Shown here: one piece after another, positions 1-9,629 of the stretch
How the letters are laid out: the number at the start of each line of letters is the position of its first letter
Position numbering within the stretch: position 1 is the stretch's first letter
Source of the DNA: Candidatus Sulfotelmatobacter sp.
Lineage (GTDB): Bacteria > Acidobacteriota > Terriglobia > Terriglobales > Acidobacteriaceae
Assembly: GCA_030038255.1 (NCBI GenBank)
Contig: JASHPH010000124.1
Span: 1-64,000 of the forward strand
DNA length: 64,000 nucleotides
Direction: 5' to 3'
Position numbers and translations under genes: made by a program
The notes under the pieces: model-generated
The model's input: only the letters and a program-made list of their open reading frames with translations
Told to the model about the DNA's origin: nothing
Database searches by the model: none

Positions 1-1
1 G

Positions 2-319
2 CTGATCGGCGGCGAGAAGAAAATGCTGGTGTGGAACGATCTGGAGGTCGACGAAAAGATCAAGGTGTACGACAAGGGCGTCCAGATGACCAACAGCCAG
101 GGAGTCTACGATTTGCTGGTCAGCTACCGCACCGGCGATATGTGGTCTCCGAAGGTTGAGCAAGCGGAAGCGCTGAAGGTGGAGCTGACACACTTCCGGG
201 ATTGCATCTTGACTGGCAAGCGCCCATCGAACGACGGCATCGCGGGGCTTCGAGTGGTGAAGATGCTTGAGGCCGCGGACAAATCCATCAAGGAGAAGGG
301 GAAAGCGATCCTGCTATGA
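2..319 (+). CDS. Gfo/Idh/MocA-family oxidoreductase, C-terminal part (WbpB-like), truncated by the left window edge
   Basis: Frame is open upstream of the listed ATG (LIGGEKKMLVWNDLEVDEKIKVYDKGV...). Resembles the C-terminus of sugar oxidoreductases next to wbpD/wbpE-type genes. Confidence 0.75.
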   Translation: MIGGEKKMLVWNDLEVDEKIKVYDKGVQMTNSQGVYDLLVSYRTGDMWSPKVEQAEALKVELTHFRDCILTGKRPSNDGIAGLRVVKMLEAADKSIKEKGKAILL

Positions 320-813
320 ACGAATTTTGCTGCATCGCGGCAGACGTCAAGCTGGGCAAAGACGTTCGCCTTTCGAAGTTCATTAATTTGTACGGGTGCG
401 AAATCGGCGACGGAACGAAGATCGGGGCGTTTGTGGAAATTCAGAAGAACGCGAAGGTGGGGAAGAACTGCAAGATATCGAGCCATACCTTCATCTGTGA
501 AGGGGTGACCATTGAGGACGGAGTGTTCATAGGTCACAGCGTGACCTTCATCAACGACTCGTATCCACGCGCCACGAGCGAGAGCGGGGAACTGCAGACT
601 GAGCGGGACTGGGAGGTGGAGCCCACTCTGGTGAAGAGAGGCGCGTCGGTGGGTTCGGGTTCAACGATTCTTTCAAAAGTTACAGTCGGCGAGCGAGCCA
701 TAGTGGGGGCGGGCAGCGTGGTGACCCGCGATGTTCCCGCTGATGCGATCGTGGCCGGAAATCCCGCGCGGGTTCGGCGGTATATGCCGCGAAAAGAGGG
801 TGCAACGAAATGA
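316..813 (+). CDS. Left-handed beta-helix (hexapeptide) N-acetyltransferase, WbpD-like
   Basis: Hexapeptide repeats (IGDGTKIGAFVEIQKNAKVGKNCKI; VGERAIVGAGSVVTRDVPADAIVAGNPARVRRY). 4-nt overlaps with both neighbours. Confidence 0.9.
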   Translation: MNEFCCIAADVKLGKDVRLSKFINLYGCEIGDGTKIGAFVEIQKNAKVGKNCKISSHTFICEGVTIEDGVFIGHSVTFINDSYPRATSESGELQTERDWEVEPTLVKRGASVGSGSTILSKVTVGERAIVGAGSVVTRDVPADAIVAGNPARVRRYMPRKEGATK

Positions 814-2063
814 CTTCCCACTCAAACGTGCCGTTTGTGGACCTGGTCACTCTGCATAGGGAAATGCGGGACGAGCTGACGTCCGTGATGGACGAAGTGC
901 TGCGCACGGCCAGTTTTATCGGCGGCCCAATGCTGGAAGGCTTCGAAGAGGACTTCGGGCGGTACTGCGACAGCAAGTTCTGTGTCGGGGTCAGCAGCGG
1001 AACGGACGCACTTCGTTTCGCGCTGATCGGCGCCGGGGTCAAGCCGGGCGAAACGGTAGTGACTGTCCCCAACACGTTTATCGCCACGACCGAAGCTATT
1101 TCGCAAGCGGGCGCGCGGTTCGACTTTGTGGATGTGGACGAGCGCACACTGAACCTGGATCCGGGTAAACTCGAAGAATATCTTCTCGACCGCTGCTACA
1201 TCGACCGGCACACAGGCCGGATCAGCAGCCGGAGAACGGGTTCGCCTGTGACTGCGGTAGTTCCCGTGCACCTCTATGGGCAGACCGCAGACATGGATTC
1301 AATTCTCGAACTGGCGGAGCGCTACCGCTTGCTGGTGATCGAGGATGCCTGCCAGGCACACGGCGCCGAATACTTCTCGGCGAAGGAGAACCGGTGGCGG
1401 AAAGCCGGGTCGATGGGCGTTGCTGCGGCATTCAGCTTTTATCCTGCCAAGAACCTGGGCGCGCTCGGGGAAGGGGGCGCGATCACCACCGATTGCGAGC
1501 TGATAGCTACCACGTCTCGCAAGCTCCGCCAGCACGGCGAACTGAAGCGGTATCATCACGAGATGGAAGGCTACAATGGCCGCATGGACGGGCTGCAGGC
1601 AGGTTTCCTGCGCGCTAAGCTGAAATATTTGCCAGAGTGGGTGGAAATGCGGCGGGCGGCGGCGAAGCGATACGGCGACCTACTTGCTTCCCTGCAGGGA
1701 AGAGTGCTGCCACCCCATGAGCCTAGCTGGGCTAAGCCGGCGTGGCATTTGTACGTCGTCCGAGTCGAAAACCGCGACGAGCTTCAGAAACAGCTGGCCA
1801 GTGCGGGTATCGGTACGGGCATTCATTATCCTGTCCCGTTGCACTTGCAGGATGCTTACGGGTCCCACAATTTCAAGCAGGGCGACTTTCCAGTGGCAGA
1901 ACGGGCGGCAGCAGAAATCCTATCGATCCCGATGTATCCACAGCTCAATTTTTCGCTGCAGCGTGAGGTCGTGCAAGCTCTCCATCGCTTCCTGATCCAG
2001 GATACGATGCGGGAAGACCCCGTCCCTGCCGGAACCAGCTCGCCCCGTGCACCTATCCAGTAA
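810..2063 (+). CDS. DegT/DnrJ/EryC1/StrS-family PLP sugar aminotransferase (WbpE-like)
   Basis: VPFVDLVTLHREMRDEL, SGTDALRFAL, VIEDACQAHGAEY, FSFYPAKNLGALGEGGAI. Confidence 0.93.
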   Translation: MTSHSNVPFVDLVTLHREMRDELTSVMDEVLRTASFIGGPMLEGFEEDFGRYCDSKFCVGVSSGTDALRFALIGAGVKPGETVVTVPNTFIATTEAISQAGARFDFVDVDERTLNLDPGKLEEYLLDRCYIDRHTGRISSRRTGSPVTAVVPVHLYGQTADMDSILELAERYRLLVIEDACQAHGAEYFSAKENRWRKAGSMGVAAAFSFYPAKNLGALGEGGAITTDCELIATTSRKLRQHGELKRYHHEMEGYNGRMDGLQAGFLRAKLKYLPEWVEMRRAAAKRYGDLLASLQGRVLPPHEPSWAKPAWHLYVVRVENRDELQKQLASAGIGTGIHYPVPLHLQDAYGSHNFKQGDFPVAERAAAEILSIPMYPQLNFSLQREVVQALHRFLIQDTMREDPVPAGTSSPRAPIQ

Positions 2064-2142
2064 GTGCACCGGCTCGGTTTTCAATCCTTGGATTCCAATA
2101 GCTCCCCAAGGTAAAGCCCCTGCAATCCCGCCAAGGTGAACC

Positions 2143-4461
2143 ATGAAGCTAGGCGAAATTTCCACAACCCCGAAATCTCGAGCAAAAATCTGGGTCGATC
2201 TGGACAACACCCCGCATGTGCCGTTTTTCGCACCGATTCTGGAGGAATTGGAGCGGCGTGGATATTCCACCTTTCTTACGGCGCGTGACGCCTTTCAGGT
2301 CTGTGAGCTAGCTGACCTCTACCATCTTCCCATCAGTAGGATCGGACGCCATTACGGTAGGAACAGCATTCTGAAGCTTGGCGGATTGGGACTGCGTGCC
2401 ATGCAGTTGCTACCCGTGGTGCTCCGGGAACGTCCCAACCTGGCCCTCTCACACGGTTCGCGTGCCCAGGTGCTTTGCTCAGCGATGGCAGGGATTCCGT
2501 GTGTGTCAATTTTTGATTACGAGTTTGCGAAAAGCATTCAATTCGTCCATAGAAATAGCTGGTCGATTACTCCAGATGTGATTCCGCACGAGGAAAAGGG
2601 ACCCAAGAGCCGGCGGCTTCTGACCTACCCTGGGATCAAAGAAGACGTATACGTTCCCGCGTTGAAAGCGGACCCGCGGATCCGCGCCGACCTGGGTCTT
2701 ACCACCGAGGACCTGATCGTTACCTTGCGGCCTCCGGCAGAGGAGGCACATTACCACACTGTAGAGAGCGCAGAACTTTTTCGCGCAGCCGTGGAGTTCT
2801 TGAGCCATCAGTCTGCGGTCAAGATGGTTGTGCTGCCTCGAAACAACAAGCAGGCGGATTCTCTGCGTCGCCAGTGGCCGCGATTATTTGATGCCGGCAA
2901 GATGCGGATCCCACAGCACGCTGTTGACGGCCTGAATCTCATTTGGAACTCCGATCTGGTAATCAGCGGGGGCGGCACTATGAATCGGGAAGCTGCAGCC
3001 CTGCGGGTTCCCGTTTACAGCGTCTTCCGAGGCAGGATAGGGGCTGTAGATCGGTATCTCGAGAGGGACGGCCGTTTAGTTCTCCTCCAGTCAGTTCAGG
3101 ATGTCCAGTCGAAGATTGTTCTTGCGCGCCGGACGCCGAGTAGCCCGGGTGCGCGGACCGATGCTCCTGCACTTCAAACTATCGTAAATCACATCGAGAT
3201 GATCCTGAGCGCCAACCAAAATGACAGGAGGGCTCGCGGCGAGATTACCGCCAGTGTGGAGACTCGACCTAAGGATGTGGACGATTTGAAGGCGGCGATT
3301 TCCGACCTTGTTCAGTTTGCCGCACGCAGCCTGCCGGTGATGTTTGACTCCGGAACTGGCCTGTTCTGCTACGCGCTCCGCAATTCCGGCCAAGGCTGGG
3401 ATCGCGTCGGCCAGTCCCCACGCTATACGATGATGACATTGCTAGGACTGCAAAAATATAAGGCGACGGGCGCGAAGCCGCGCTTCGACCTGGATGCAAT
3501 CCTGACTGGGCTGTTGTCAAGCACGGCCTGGGTGGACAATCTAGGAGATCTTGGCCTGCTTCTGTGGACTTGTGCGCTGCTCAGGCCATGCGCGGTGGAG
3601 GAATTGTGCGACCGGCTGAACGTAAAGAGCGCACTTGCCCGCTTTTCAGAGGCCGGCCGCGGCAGCACGATGGAATTATCCTGGTTCCTGGCCGGCGTTT
3701 GCCACTCCGCGCTGGCGGGAGCCGCGGACGACGAACTGCTCTCCTCGCTGGCATTTGAAACACACCGCCGGGTTGCATGCAATCAGGGTCAACAGGGAAT
3801 CTTCGGGCACCAGAGCAGCGAGTCAAATCTGATACGGAGCATGCGCACGCGGGTGGGCACGTTCGCAGACCAAGTCTACCCCATCTATGGATTCTCGCGC
3901 TTCGCCCAGGCCTTCGGCGTGAAAACAGCCGTTCAGGACGCGCTCCGTTGCGCCTCGGCGATCTGCAGTCTGCAGGGTCCACTGGGACAATGGTGGTGGC
4001 ATTACGATCAATTAACTGGAGGTGTTATCGGTCAGTATCCAGTTTTCTCGGTTCACCAGGCCGGGATGGCACCAATGGCCTTGCTGACACTGAGCGAGGT
4101 TTCCGGCGTAGATTTTTCTTCATACATCGACCGCGGCCTGCGATGGCTCTACGGGGCCAATGAGCTGAACCGCGACTTTCGCGATTTCAATTCCAACCTG
4201 ATCTGGCGGAGCATCGATGCGCGGCGGTACAGAAGATACTGGCGTCCCGTTGCAGCTCGCCTGGGCATCCCCGAGCAGCAAGCGCGTTCCTCGGATCTGC
4301 GGATCCTTCTTGAGGCCAGACCTTACGAACTCGGCTGGCTACTTTACGCACTGGCGCCGCTCAGCACCGCGTCTCTGGCGCCGGAAGTGACCGGCGTAGG
4401 TTCCAGCGGTGTGTTAACAAACTCCTTCGCTTATCCTGGTTTCGGCCGTCAAGCTTTGTAA
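2143..4461 (+). CDS. Two-domain protein: N-terminal DUF354-like (GT-B/UDP-GlcNAc 2-epimerase-like fold) plus about 400-aa C-terminal probable alpha/alpha-toroid domain
   Basis: N-term KIWVDLDNTPHVPFFAPILEELERRGY...SHGSRAQVLCSAMAGIPCVSIFDYEF...NSDLVISGGGTMNREAAALRVPVYSVF; C-term GQWWWHYDQLTGGVIGQYPVFSVHQAGMAPMALLTL; one continuous ORF. Confidence 0.75.
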   Translation: MKLGEISTTPKSRAKIWVDLDNTPHVPFFAPILEELERRGYSTFLTARDAFQVCELADLYHLPISRIGRHYGRNSILKLGGLGLRAMQLLPVVLRERPNLALSHGSRAQVLCSAMAGIPCVSIFDYEFAKSIQFVHRNSWSITPDVIPHEEKGPKSRRLLTYPGIKEDVYVPALKADPRIRADLGLTTEDLIVTLRPPAEEAHYHTVESAELFRAAVEFLSHQSAVKMVVLPRNNKQADSLRRQWPRLFDAGKMRIPQHAVDGLNLIWNSDLVISGGGTMNREAAALRVPVYSVFRGRIGAVDRYLERDGRLVLLQSVQDVQSKIVLARRTPSSPGARTDAPALQTIVNHIEMILSANQNDRRARGEITASVETRPKDVDDLKAAISDLVQFAARSLPVMFDSGTGLFCYALRNSGQGWDRVGQSPRYTMMTLLGLQKYKATGAKPRFDLDAILTGLLSSTAWVDNLGDLGLLLWTCALLRPCAVEELCDRLNVKSALARFSEAGRGSTMELSWFLAGVCHSALAGAADDELLSSLAFETHRRVACNQGQQGIFGHQSSESNLIRSMRTRVGTFADQVYPIYGFSRFAQAFGVKTAVQDALRCASAICSLQGPLGQWWWHYDQLTGGVIGQYPVFSVHQAGMAPMALLTLSEVSGVDFSSYIDRGLRWLYGANELNRDFRDFNSNLIWRSIDARRYRRYWRPVAARLGIPEQQARSSDLRILLEARPYELGWLLYALAPLSTASLAPEVTGVGSSGVLTNSFAYPGFGRQAL

Positions 4462-4547
4462 CTAATAAGACGTTTGTGAACAGTGTGAGCATGCCGTCCC
4501 ATTTCACAAGTGCTCGGATTTAATGGCTCATAGATTGCAGAGCCCTT

Positions 4548-5588
4548 ATGAACGTTTATCGCCTTAATCCAGTGACTGATCCACGCTGGGCGGCGTTCGT
4601 CGCGGATGACGTGCAGTCTTCCATTTTTCACTCTGCCGGGTGGATCGATGCATTGCACCGGACATATGGCTATGAGCCTCTGGCGTACACAACCACTCCT
4701 CCGGGTTGCAAATTGACAGACGGCATGGCGTTCTGCCGCATTCGCACATGGCTGACGGGCAGGCGTTTGGTTTCACTCCCGTTTTCGGACCATTGCAATC
4801 CGCTAGTGAATAGCCCGGAAGCTCTCAGCGCCCTGTTCGCCGCGATCGACCGCGATCTGGAAGTCGAAGGGTGGAAGTATGCAGAGTTTCGTCCCCTTAT
4901 TGCGCCTCTCGCTCCCGGTGCGAAGTTGGCGGAAACTGAGGCGTTCGTCCTGCATGTGCTGGATCTTCGTCCCGGCCTTAGCAAACTCTTCAGTGGGTTT
5001 CATAAGGGATGCATACAACGGAAGATCCGGCGCGCCGAGCGCGAGGGTTTGGTCTGCGAAGAAGGGCAGACTGAACGATTGCTTCGAATCTTTTACTCGT
5101 TGCTGGTCAAGACACGGCGCCGCCACGGATTGCCTCCTCAACCAATGCAATGGTTCCGAAACTTGGTTGCTTGCCTCGGCACGAACGTGAGGATCCGGGT
5201 GGCCTTAAAGGGATCAGTGGCGGTGGCGGGCATCCTCACGCTGCAGCACAAGAACACTCTCGTCTATAAATACGGTTGCTCGGACGAGCGTTTCAACAAT
5301 CTCGGTGGCACACAACTGCTCCTGTGGAAGGCCATAGAAGAAGCCCACACGGAAGGCTTGCTGAGCTTTGATTTAGGCCGATCTGAGCTGAACAATCCCG
5401 GACTGCTTACCTTCAAAGATCGCTGGGGCGCCGCGCGGACGACGCTACATTATTATCGATGGGCGCTTGTGTCCTCTTCCGCTGTGGACCGAGATTGGAC
5501 CATGAATCTTGCCAAGTGCTTTTTCTCTAGAATCCCAGATCCGTTTCTGGCTGCTGCCGGAAGACTGCTGTACAGGCACATCGGATAG
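4548..5588 (+). CDS. FemAB/BioF2-like GNAT-fold acyl/aminoacyltransferase
   Basis: SSIFHSAGWIDALHRTYGYEPLAY...GCSDERFNNLGGTQLLLWKAIEEAHTEGLLSFDLGRSELNNPGLLTFKDRWGA. Confidence 0.75.
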   Translation: MNVYRLNPVTDPRWAAFVADDVQSSIFHSAGWIDALHRTYGYEPLAYTTTPPGCKLTDGMAFCRIRTWLTGRRLVSLPFSDHCNPLVNSPEALSALFAAIDRDLEVEGWKYAEFRPLIAPLAPGAKLAETEAFVLHVLDLRPGLSKLFSGFHKGCIQRKIRRAEREGLVCEEGQTERLLRIFYSLLVKTRRRHGLPPQPMQWFRNLVACLGTNVRIRVALKGSVAVAGILTLQHKNTLVYKYGCSDERFNNLGGTQLLLWKAIEEAHTEGLLSFDLGRSELNNPGLLTFKDRWGAARTTLHYYRWALVSSSAVDRDWTMNLAKCFFSRIPDPFLAAAGRLLYRHIG

Positions 5589-5614
5589 AGCGACAAGAAA
5601 CGCGAATAGAAAAG

Positions 5615-6922
5615 ATGCAAGATACTGCGAACTCGGTCTTTACCGATACTATTAAATGCCCTGAGGGATCGGTTCCATCTGATCCTGCCGGCAATGGCCG
5701 GCCAAATCACGACGCGTCCGATCCAGTTTTCCACGACCGTCAATTTGATGCCGTGATTACAAACGGCTGGGGACGGATCGGATACAACATTGTCAGAAGC
5801 CTGGGGAGAAAAGGGCTTACCGTAGCGCTCGGAACGGACGAGTTTCTGAGCATGGCGTTGCTCTCCCGATACACGGCTGCCAGTTTCCGGCACCCTTCTT
5901 TCTTTCGCGACACCTCCGGTTTTATCGCCCGCCTCAAGAGTGCTTTTCGCAGGTTTGCACCGCGCGTCTACCTTCCGTCGGAACAGGAAGTCTTCGTGGT
6001 AGCCAAGTTCATGGACGAATTTAGCGATCTTGGAGTGAAGATCCCCCTGGCGCCGTTCTCAACCCTGCGGATGCTTCACAAGAAAGATGCGCTCGCGCAG
6101 ATGGCGGCGTCAGTGGAAGTTCCCGTGCCCGAGACTCTTGTCCCCGCGAACTTGACCGAAGCGCGCTTGTTTGCCCGCGAAATCGGTGACCCGGTCGTGG
6201 TGAAGCGTTTGAGTTCATCCTCCGGGCGCGGGGTGCATTATTTCACTCAGCAAGAATTGGCCTCCGCAGAGGATTCGTGCACGCTGTGCGGTCTACCGTA
6301 TGGCGAATTCTTGGTTCAAAGATACGTTCGCGGTGTTGGCTACGGGGTCTCCATGTTATTCCATCAAGGCGAACTCCGGGCTAAGTTTACTCACAAACGC
6401 TTGCGAGAACGCGTTGCCAGCGGCGGAATCAGCACATGGCGGGTCAGCTTGCGGAACCCCCTTCTGGAAGAGTATGCGGAGCGGATACTCAGACACGCGG
6501 GCTTCCACGGTGTCGCTATGGTCGAGTTCAAGTACGACGAGTCGAACAAGAAGGGGTGGTTGCTTGAAGTGAATCCCAGGTTTTGGGGTTCTCTTGCCCT
6601 GGCTATCCATTCTGGCGTGGATTTTCCCTATCTGCTGTACAAAATGGCACTCGACGGCGACGTGGAACCTGTTCTCGACTACCAAACCAATCTCCAGGGC
6701 CGATGGATTATGGGAGATGCATTCACGGTGCTGGGCCGTTTCGGCCGGAATGGGCAAGCCGGCTTGGCGCCTGTTCAGAAGCCGGCCGCGTGCGTCTATG
6801 ATGACCTGGACTGGAGAGATCCCGCTCCGTTCGCAGGCCAGTTCGCTTTTTCCGCCTGGAAGTTTTTCAGAACGCTGAGATCCAACCCTGCTGAAGCCGA
6901 TATCGTCCTGGACCATTTGTAG
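5615..6922 (+). CDS. ATP-grasp domain protein
   Basis: GDPVVVKRLSSSSGRGVHYF...GVAMVEFKYDESNKKGWLLEVNPRFWGSLALAIHSGVDFPYLLY. Confidence 0.85.
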   Translation: MQDTANSVFTDTIKCPEGSVPSDPAGNGRPNHDASDPVFHDRQFDAVITNGWGRIGYNIVRSLGRKGLTVALGTDEFLSMALLSRYTAASFRHPSFFRDTSGFIARLKSAFRRFAPRVYLPSEQEVFVVAKFMDEFSDLGVKIPLAPFSTLRMLHKKDALAQMAASVEVPVPETLVPANLTEARLFAREIGDPVVVKRLSSSSGRGVHYFTQQELASAEDSCTLCGLPYGEFLVQRYVRGVGYGVSMLFHQGELRAKFTHKRLRERVASGGISTWRVSLRNPLLEEYAERILRHAGFHGVAMVEFKYDESNKKGWLLEVNPRFWGSLALAIHSGVDFPYLLYKMALDGDVEPVLDYQTNLQGRWIMGDAFTVLGRFGRNGQAGLAPVQKPAACVYDDLDWRDPAPFAGQFAFSAWKFFRTLRSNPAEADIVLDHL

Positions 6923-6945
6923 CTGTGGCGCGGTGAGATCTGCCG

Positions 6946-7578
6946 GTGCGACTCGTGTTCTTCGATTTCGATGGTACTCTGACCACCAAGGATACAATCT
7001 GGCCGTACCTATCCTTTGTGTGCGGAAGACTCGGGCGCTCGACGGGTACTCGCCTCTCCCTCTCGATTGACCTGCTGATGCTCAAATTCCGCGTATTGTC
7101 GAATCACACATTCAAAGAACGGTTGCTGAAATTGCTCGTCCGGGCAGAATTCGAGCAGAATATCGCTGAGTTAACGCGACAGTTTCATCTTTCACAGCTT
7201 CAACCGATATTGAACCAATCGATGGTCCGGTTACTCGTCGCCCATGCCGCAGCGGGAGACCAGGTTTACCTGGTTTCTTCGAACTTCGACTTCTTTCTCA
7301 GTCCCTTGCAGGAACGATGGCCATTGAAAGGGATCCTGGCCACGCAAGCGGAAGTGCTCAATGGACGCTTTACAGGCCGGATTGTTGGCCGGGCCTGCGA
7401 CGGCGAAGAGAAACTCGCCCGCGTTGTCGCGCGATTCGGTGAAAGCAGCGCCCGAGAAGCCGTGGCCTATGCCGACGGCGCGGGCGATTCGGTTCTATTA
7501 GAGTTCGTGAAGAAGGGACACTGGGTGGACGCACGACGCGGAATGAGCGGCGCATCACGTTCCCTGGGTCCCGCCTAA
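6946..7578 (+). CDS. HAD-IB-family hydrolase/phosphatase
   Basis: GTG start; FFDFDGTLTTKDTIWPYLSF, LVSSNFDFFLSPL, AYADGAGDSVLLEFV. Confidence 0.85.
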   Translation: MRLVFFDFDGTLTTKDTIWPYLSFVCGRLGRSTGTRLSLSIDLLMLKFRVLSNHTFKERLLKLLVRAEFEQNIAELTRQFHLSQLQPILNQSMVRLLVAHAAAGDQVYLVSSNFDFFLSPLQERWPLKGILATQAEVLNGRFTGRIVGRACDGEEKLARVVARFGESSAREAVAYADGAGDSVLLEFVKKGHWVDARRGMSGASRSLGPA

Positions 7579-7595
7579 GCGGTCCGCAGATAAAA

Positions 7596-8498
7596 GTGAA
7601 GTACAGCATAATTATTACGTCCTTTAATCAGAAGAATTATATCTGTCAGGCGGTGGCTTCCGCGCTCGTCCAGCGCAATTCTGAAGTTGAGGTCATCGTT
7701 GTCGATGATGGCTCCACGGATGGCAGCCTGGAAATGCTCCGCGGATACGGTAATGCCATCCGCATGGCCGCGCTGCCAGTGAATTGTGGAGCGGCTGCCG
7801 CCCGCAACAGGGGCGTGGAGTTGTCTTGCGGCGACTATCTGGCGTTTCTTGACGGGGACGACGCATTCGCGCCCTGGGCCATGAGGGTATACGACCACAT
7901 AGTCCGGACAGTTCAGCCCAAGTTGATTCTCGCGGGATTGCTTTGGTTCAGCGGAGAATTGCCTGTCCCGAGGGCGGGTGAGCATCCCCGGGAAGTTCAT
8001 TTTGCGGAATATGAAGACTATATGCGGAAGGATCGCACCTTCTGTCCTGGTGCCACCGCCTTCATCGTCGAGCGGCGGACATTACTCAGTGTCGGGGGTT
8101 GGTCGGTCGATTTTCCCGTCATGGAGGATCTTGACCTGCTCATGAAGCTCAGCGATGCCGGTCCCATCGTCCAAATTCTCTCGCCGCACACGGCCTTCTA
8201 CCGCGTGCATCCCGGCAACACGTGCAACAACGTTTCGCGCTATCTCGAACAAGTCGAGCGTATGCTCCATAAGGAACGCGAGGGAATTTACCCCGGGGGC
8301 CGGGGACATCGGTTCGATCGCTACGCTCTGATGGGCGGGCATGTGTTGGGGTGGGTGAGACGGGCTCACCATTCCGGTATGTATAGAAACGCTCTGGCTC
8401 TCGCCGCACGCGGATGGCCTATGGTGTTTGCCTCTGCCGTCCGCAAATCTAATGTCGCGCTGAAAGGGCCACGCCCTTACGCTACTTTTGCAATTTGA
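7596..8498 (+). CDS. GT2-family glycosyltransferase
   Basis: KYSIIITSFNQKNYICQAVASAL...VEVIVVDDGSTDGS...GAAAARNRGVELS...LAFLDGDDAF. Confidence 0.9.
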   Translation: MKYSIIITSFNQKNYICQAVASALVQRNSEVEVIVVDDGSTDGSLEMLRGYGNAIRMAALPVNCGAAAARNRGVELSCGDYLAFLDGDDAFAPWAMRVYDHIVRTVQPKLILAGLLWFSGELPVPRAGEHPREVHFAEYEDYMRKDRTFCPGATAFIVERRTLLSVGGWSVDFPVMEDLDLLMKLSDAGPIVQILSPHTAFYRVHPGNTCNNVSRYLEQVERMLHKEREGIYPGGRGHRFDRYALMGGHVLGWVRRAHHSGMYRNALALAARGWPMVFASAVRKSNVALKGPRPYATFAI

Positions 8499-8630
8499 AT
8501 CCGGCAAAAGTGGCTTTTCTACGTCTCGGGAAAAGCGGCTTGAGTGCGGATCAAAGCACGCTTGTTTGGCCTTAGTTCAGGGCCTAATAATTTCGCCGGT
8601 GGTGAGCGAACGGGGATATAGGTTCTCCGG

Positions 8631-9542
8631 ATGTGGGACATGCAGTTTAGCGTGATCATTACCTGTCATAACCAAAGTCGATTTATCCGCGACGCCGTTG
8701 ATTCCGCCCTTCGGCTCCGTGAAAATGGAACAGAAATCATAGTCGTAGATGACGGTTCGACGGATGGGAGCCAGGACATCCTCCGAGAATATGGAGACTC
8801 GATTCGATTTCTCCCCCTGCAGAACAATCAAGGAGCTTCAGCTGCCCGCAATGGTGGAGCCGCTGTGGCCGAAGGGAACTATCTGGTGTTCCTTGACGGT
8901 GATGACGTATTTCTTCCGTGGGCCATCACAGTCTATGAGCGCATTGTGGAAGCGCGGAAGCCAAAACTGATTCTTTCGCTCTTGCGATGGTTCGAAGGCC
9001 AGGTGCCGCCTGTGCGCGCGGAAATGATGCCGCGGGAGATTTCTTTTGTCGAATACGCTGATCCGCTGCAACGCGACCGGCAGTATGCGGCCTGTGCAAG
9101 CGCAATCGTGGTTGACCGGCAAGTCTTCAAGAGCGTCGGCGGATGGCCTGGTGACATTTCCCACAATGAGGATCACGATTTGATTCTCAGGCTCGGGGAG
9201 TCGGGCCCTACGATCCAGGTGTTATCGCCGTACTCTACGTTTCACCGCGGTCACTCCGATAGTTTGAATAATCAGATTGCGGAGGCAATTGGGGACCTGT
9301 ACGAGCTATTTGACAAGGAGCAAGCCGGAGGATATCCAGGCGGCCCAGGCCGTCGCTTTGCAAGAAAAGCCTTGCTCGGCGGATACGTAGTGTACTGGGC
9401 GCAGCGCGCTTTTCGCGCGAGGCTGTATAGGCATATGTTTACGCTGCTGGTTCGCGGATGGCCGATGGTAACCGCGGCCTTGACTCGCCGACTAAACGTC
9501 ATACTTGGTGGTCGCCGTCCCTGTGAAACTATTGCGGTGTGA
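8631..9542 (+). CDS. GT2-family glycosyltransferase, tandem paralog of 7596..8498
   Basis: MQFSVIITCHNQSRFIRDAVDSAL...TEIIVVDDGSTDGSQ...GASAARNGGAAV...FLDGDDVF; start may be the in-frame ATG at 8640. Confidence 0.9.
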   Translation: MWDMQFSVIITCHNQSRFIRDAVDSALRLRENGTEIIVVDDGSTDGSQDILREYGDSIRFLPLQNNQGASAARNGGAAVAEGNYLVFLDGDDVFLPWAITVYERIVEARKPKLILSLLRWFEGQVPPVRAEMMPREISFVEYADPLQRDRQYAACASAIVVDRQVFKSVGGWPGDISHNEDHDLILRLGESGPTIQVLSPYSTFHRGHSDSLNNQIAEAIGDLYELFDKEQAGGYPGGPGRRFARKALLGGYVVYWAQRAFRARLYRHMFTLLVRGWPMVTAALTRRLNVILGGRRPCETIAV

Positions 9543-9629
9543 CTCGCTTCGTATCGTGATCGCAAATGATCTCGTTCCTCGATTCAAGGCGCGAAACTCC
9601 CGACACAGAGCGCATCTCGAGGTCAGAGC

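Noticed and set aside
124-537. Long antisense or off-frame ORFs throughout (e.g. 124..537 -, 22090..23241 -, 53280..54338 -, 57665-strand opposites)
   Set aside because: They lie opposite or inside strongly supported genes, lack recognisable motifs, and are expected by chance in high-GC coding DNA.
8499-8630. Near-repeat AAAAGTGGCTT / AAAAGCGGCTT between the tandem GT2 genes
   Set aside because: Only two short imperfect copies; no evidence of function.
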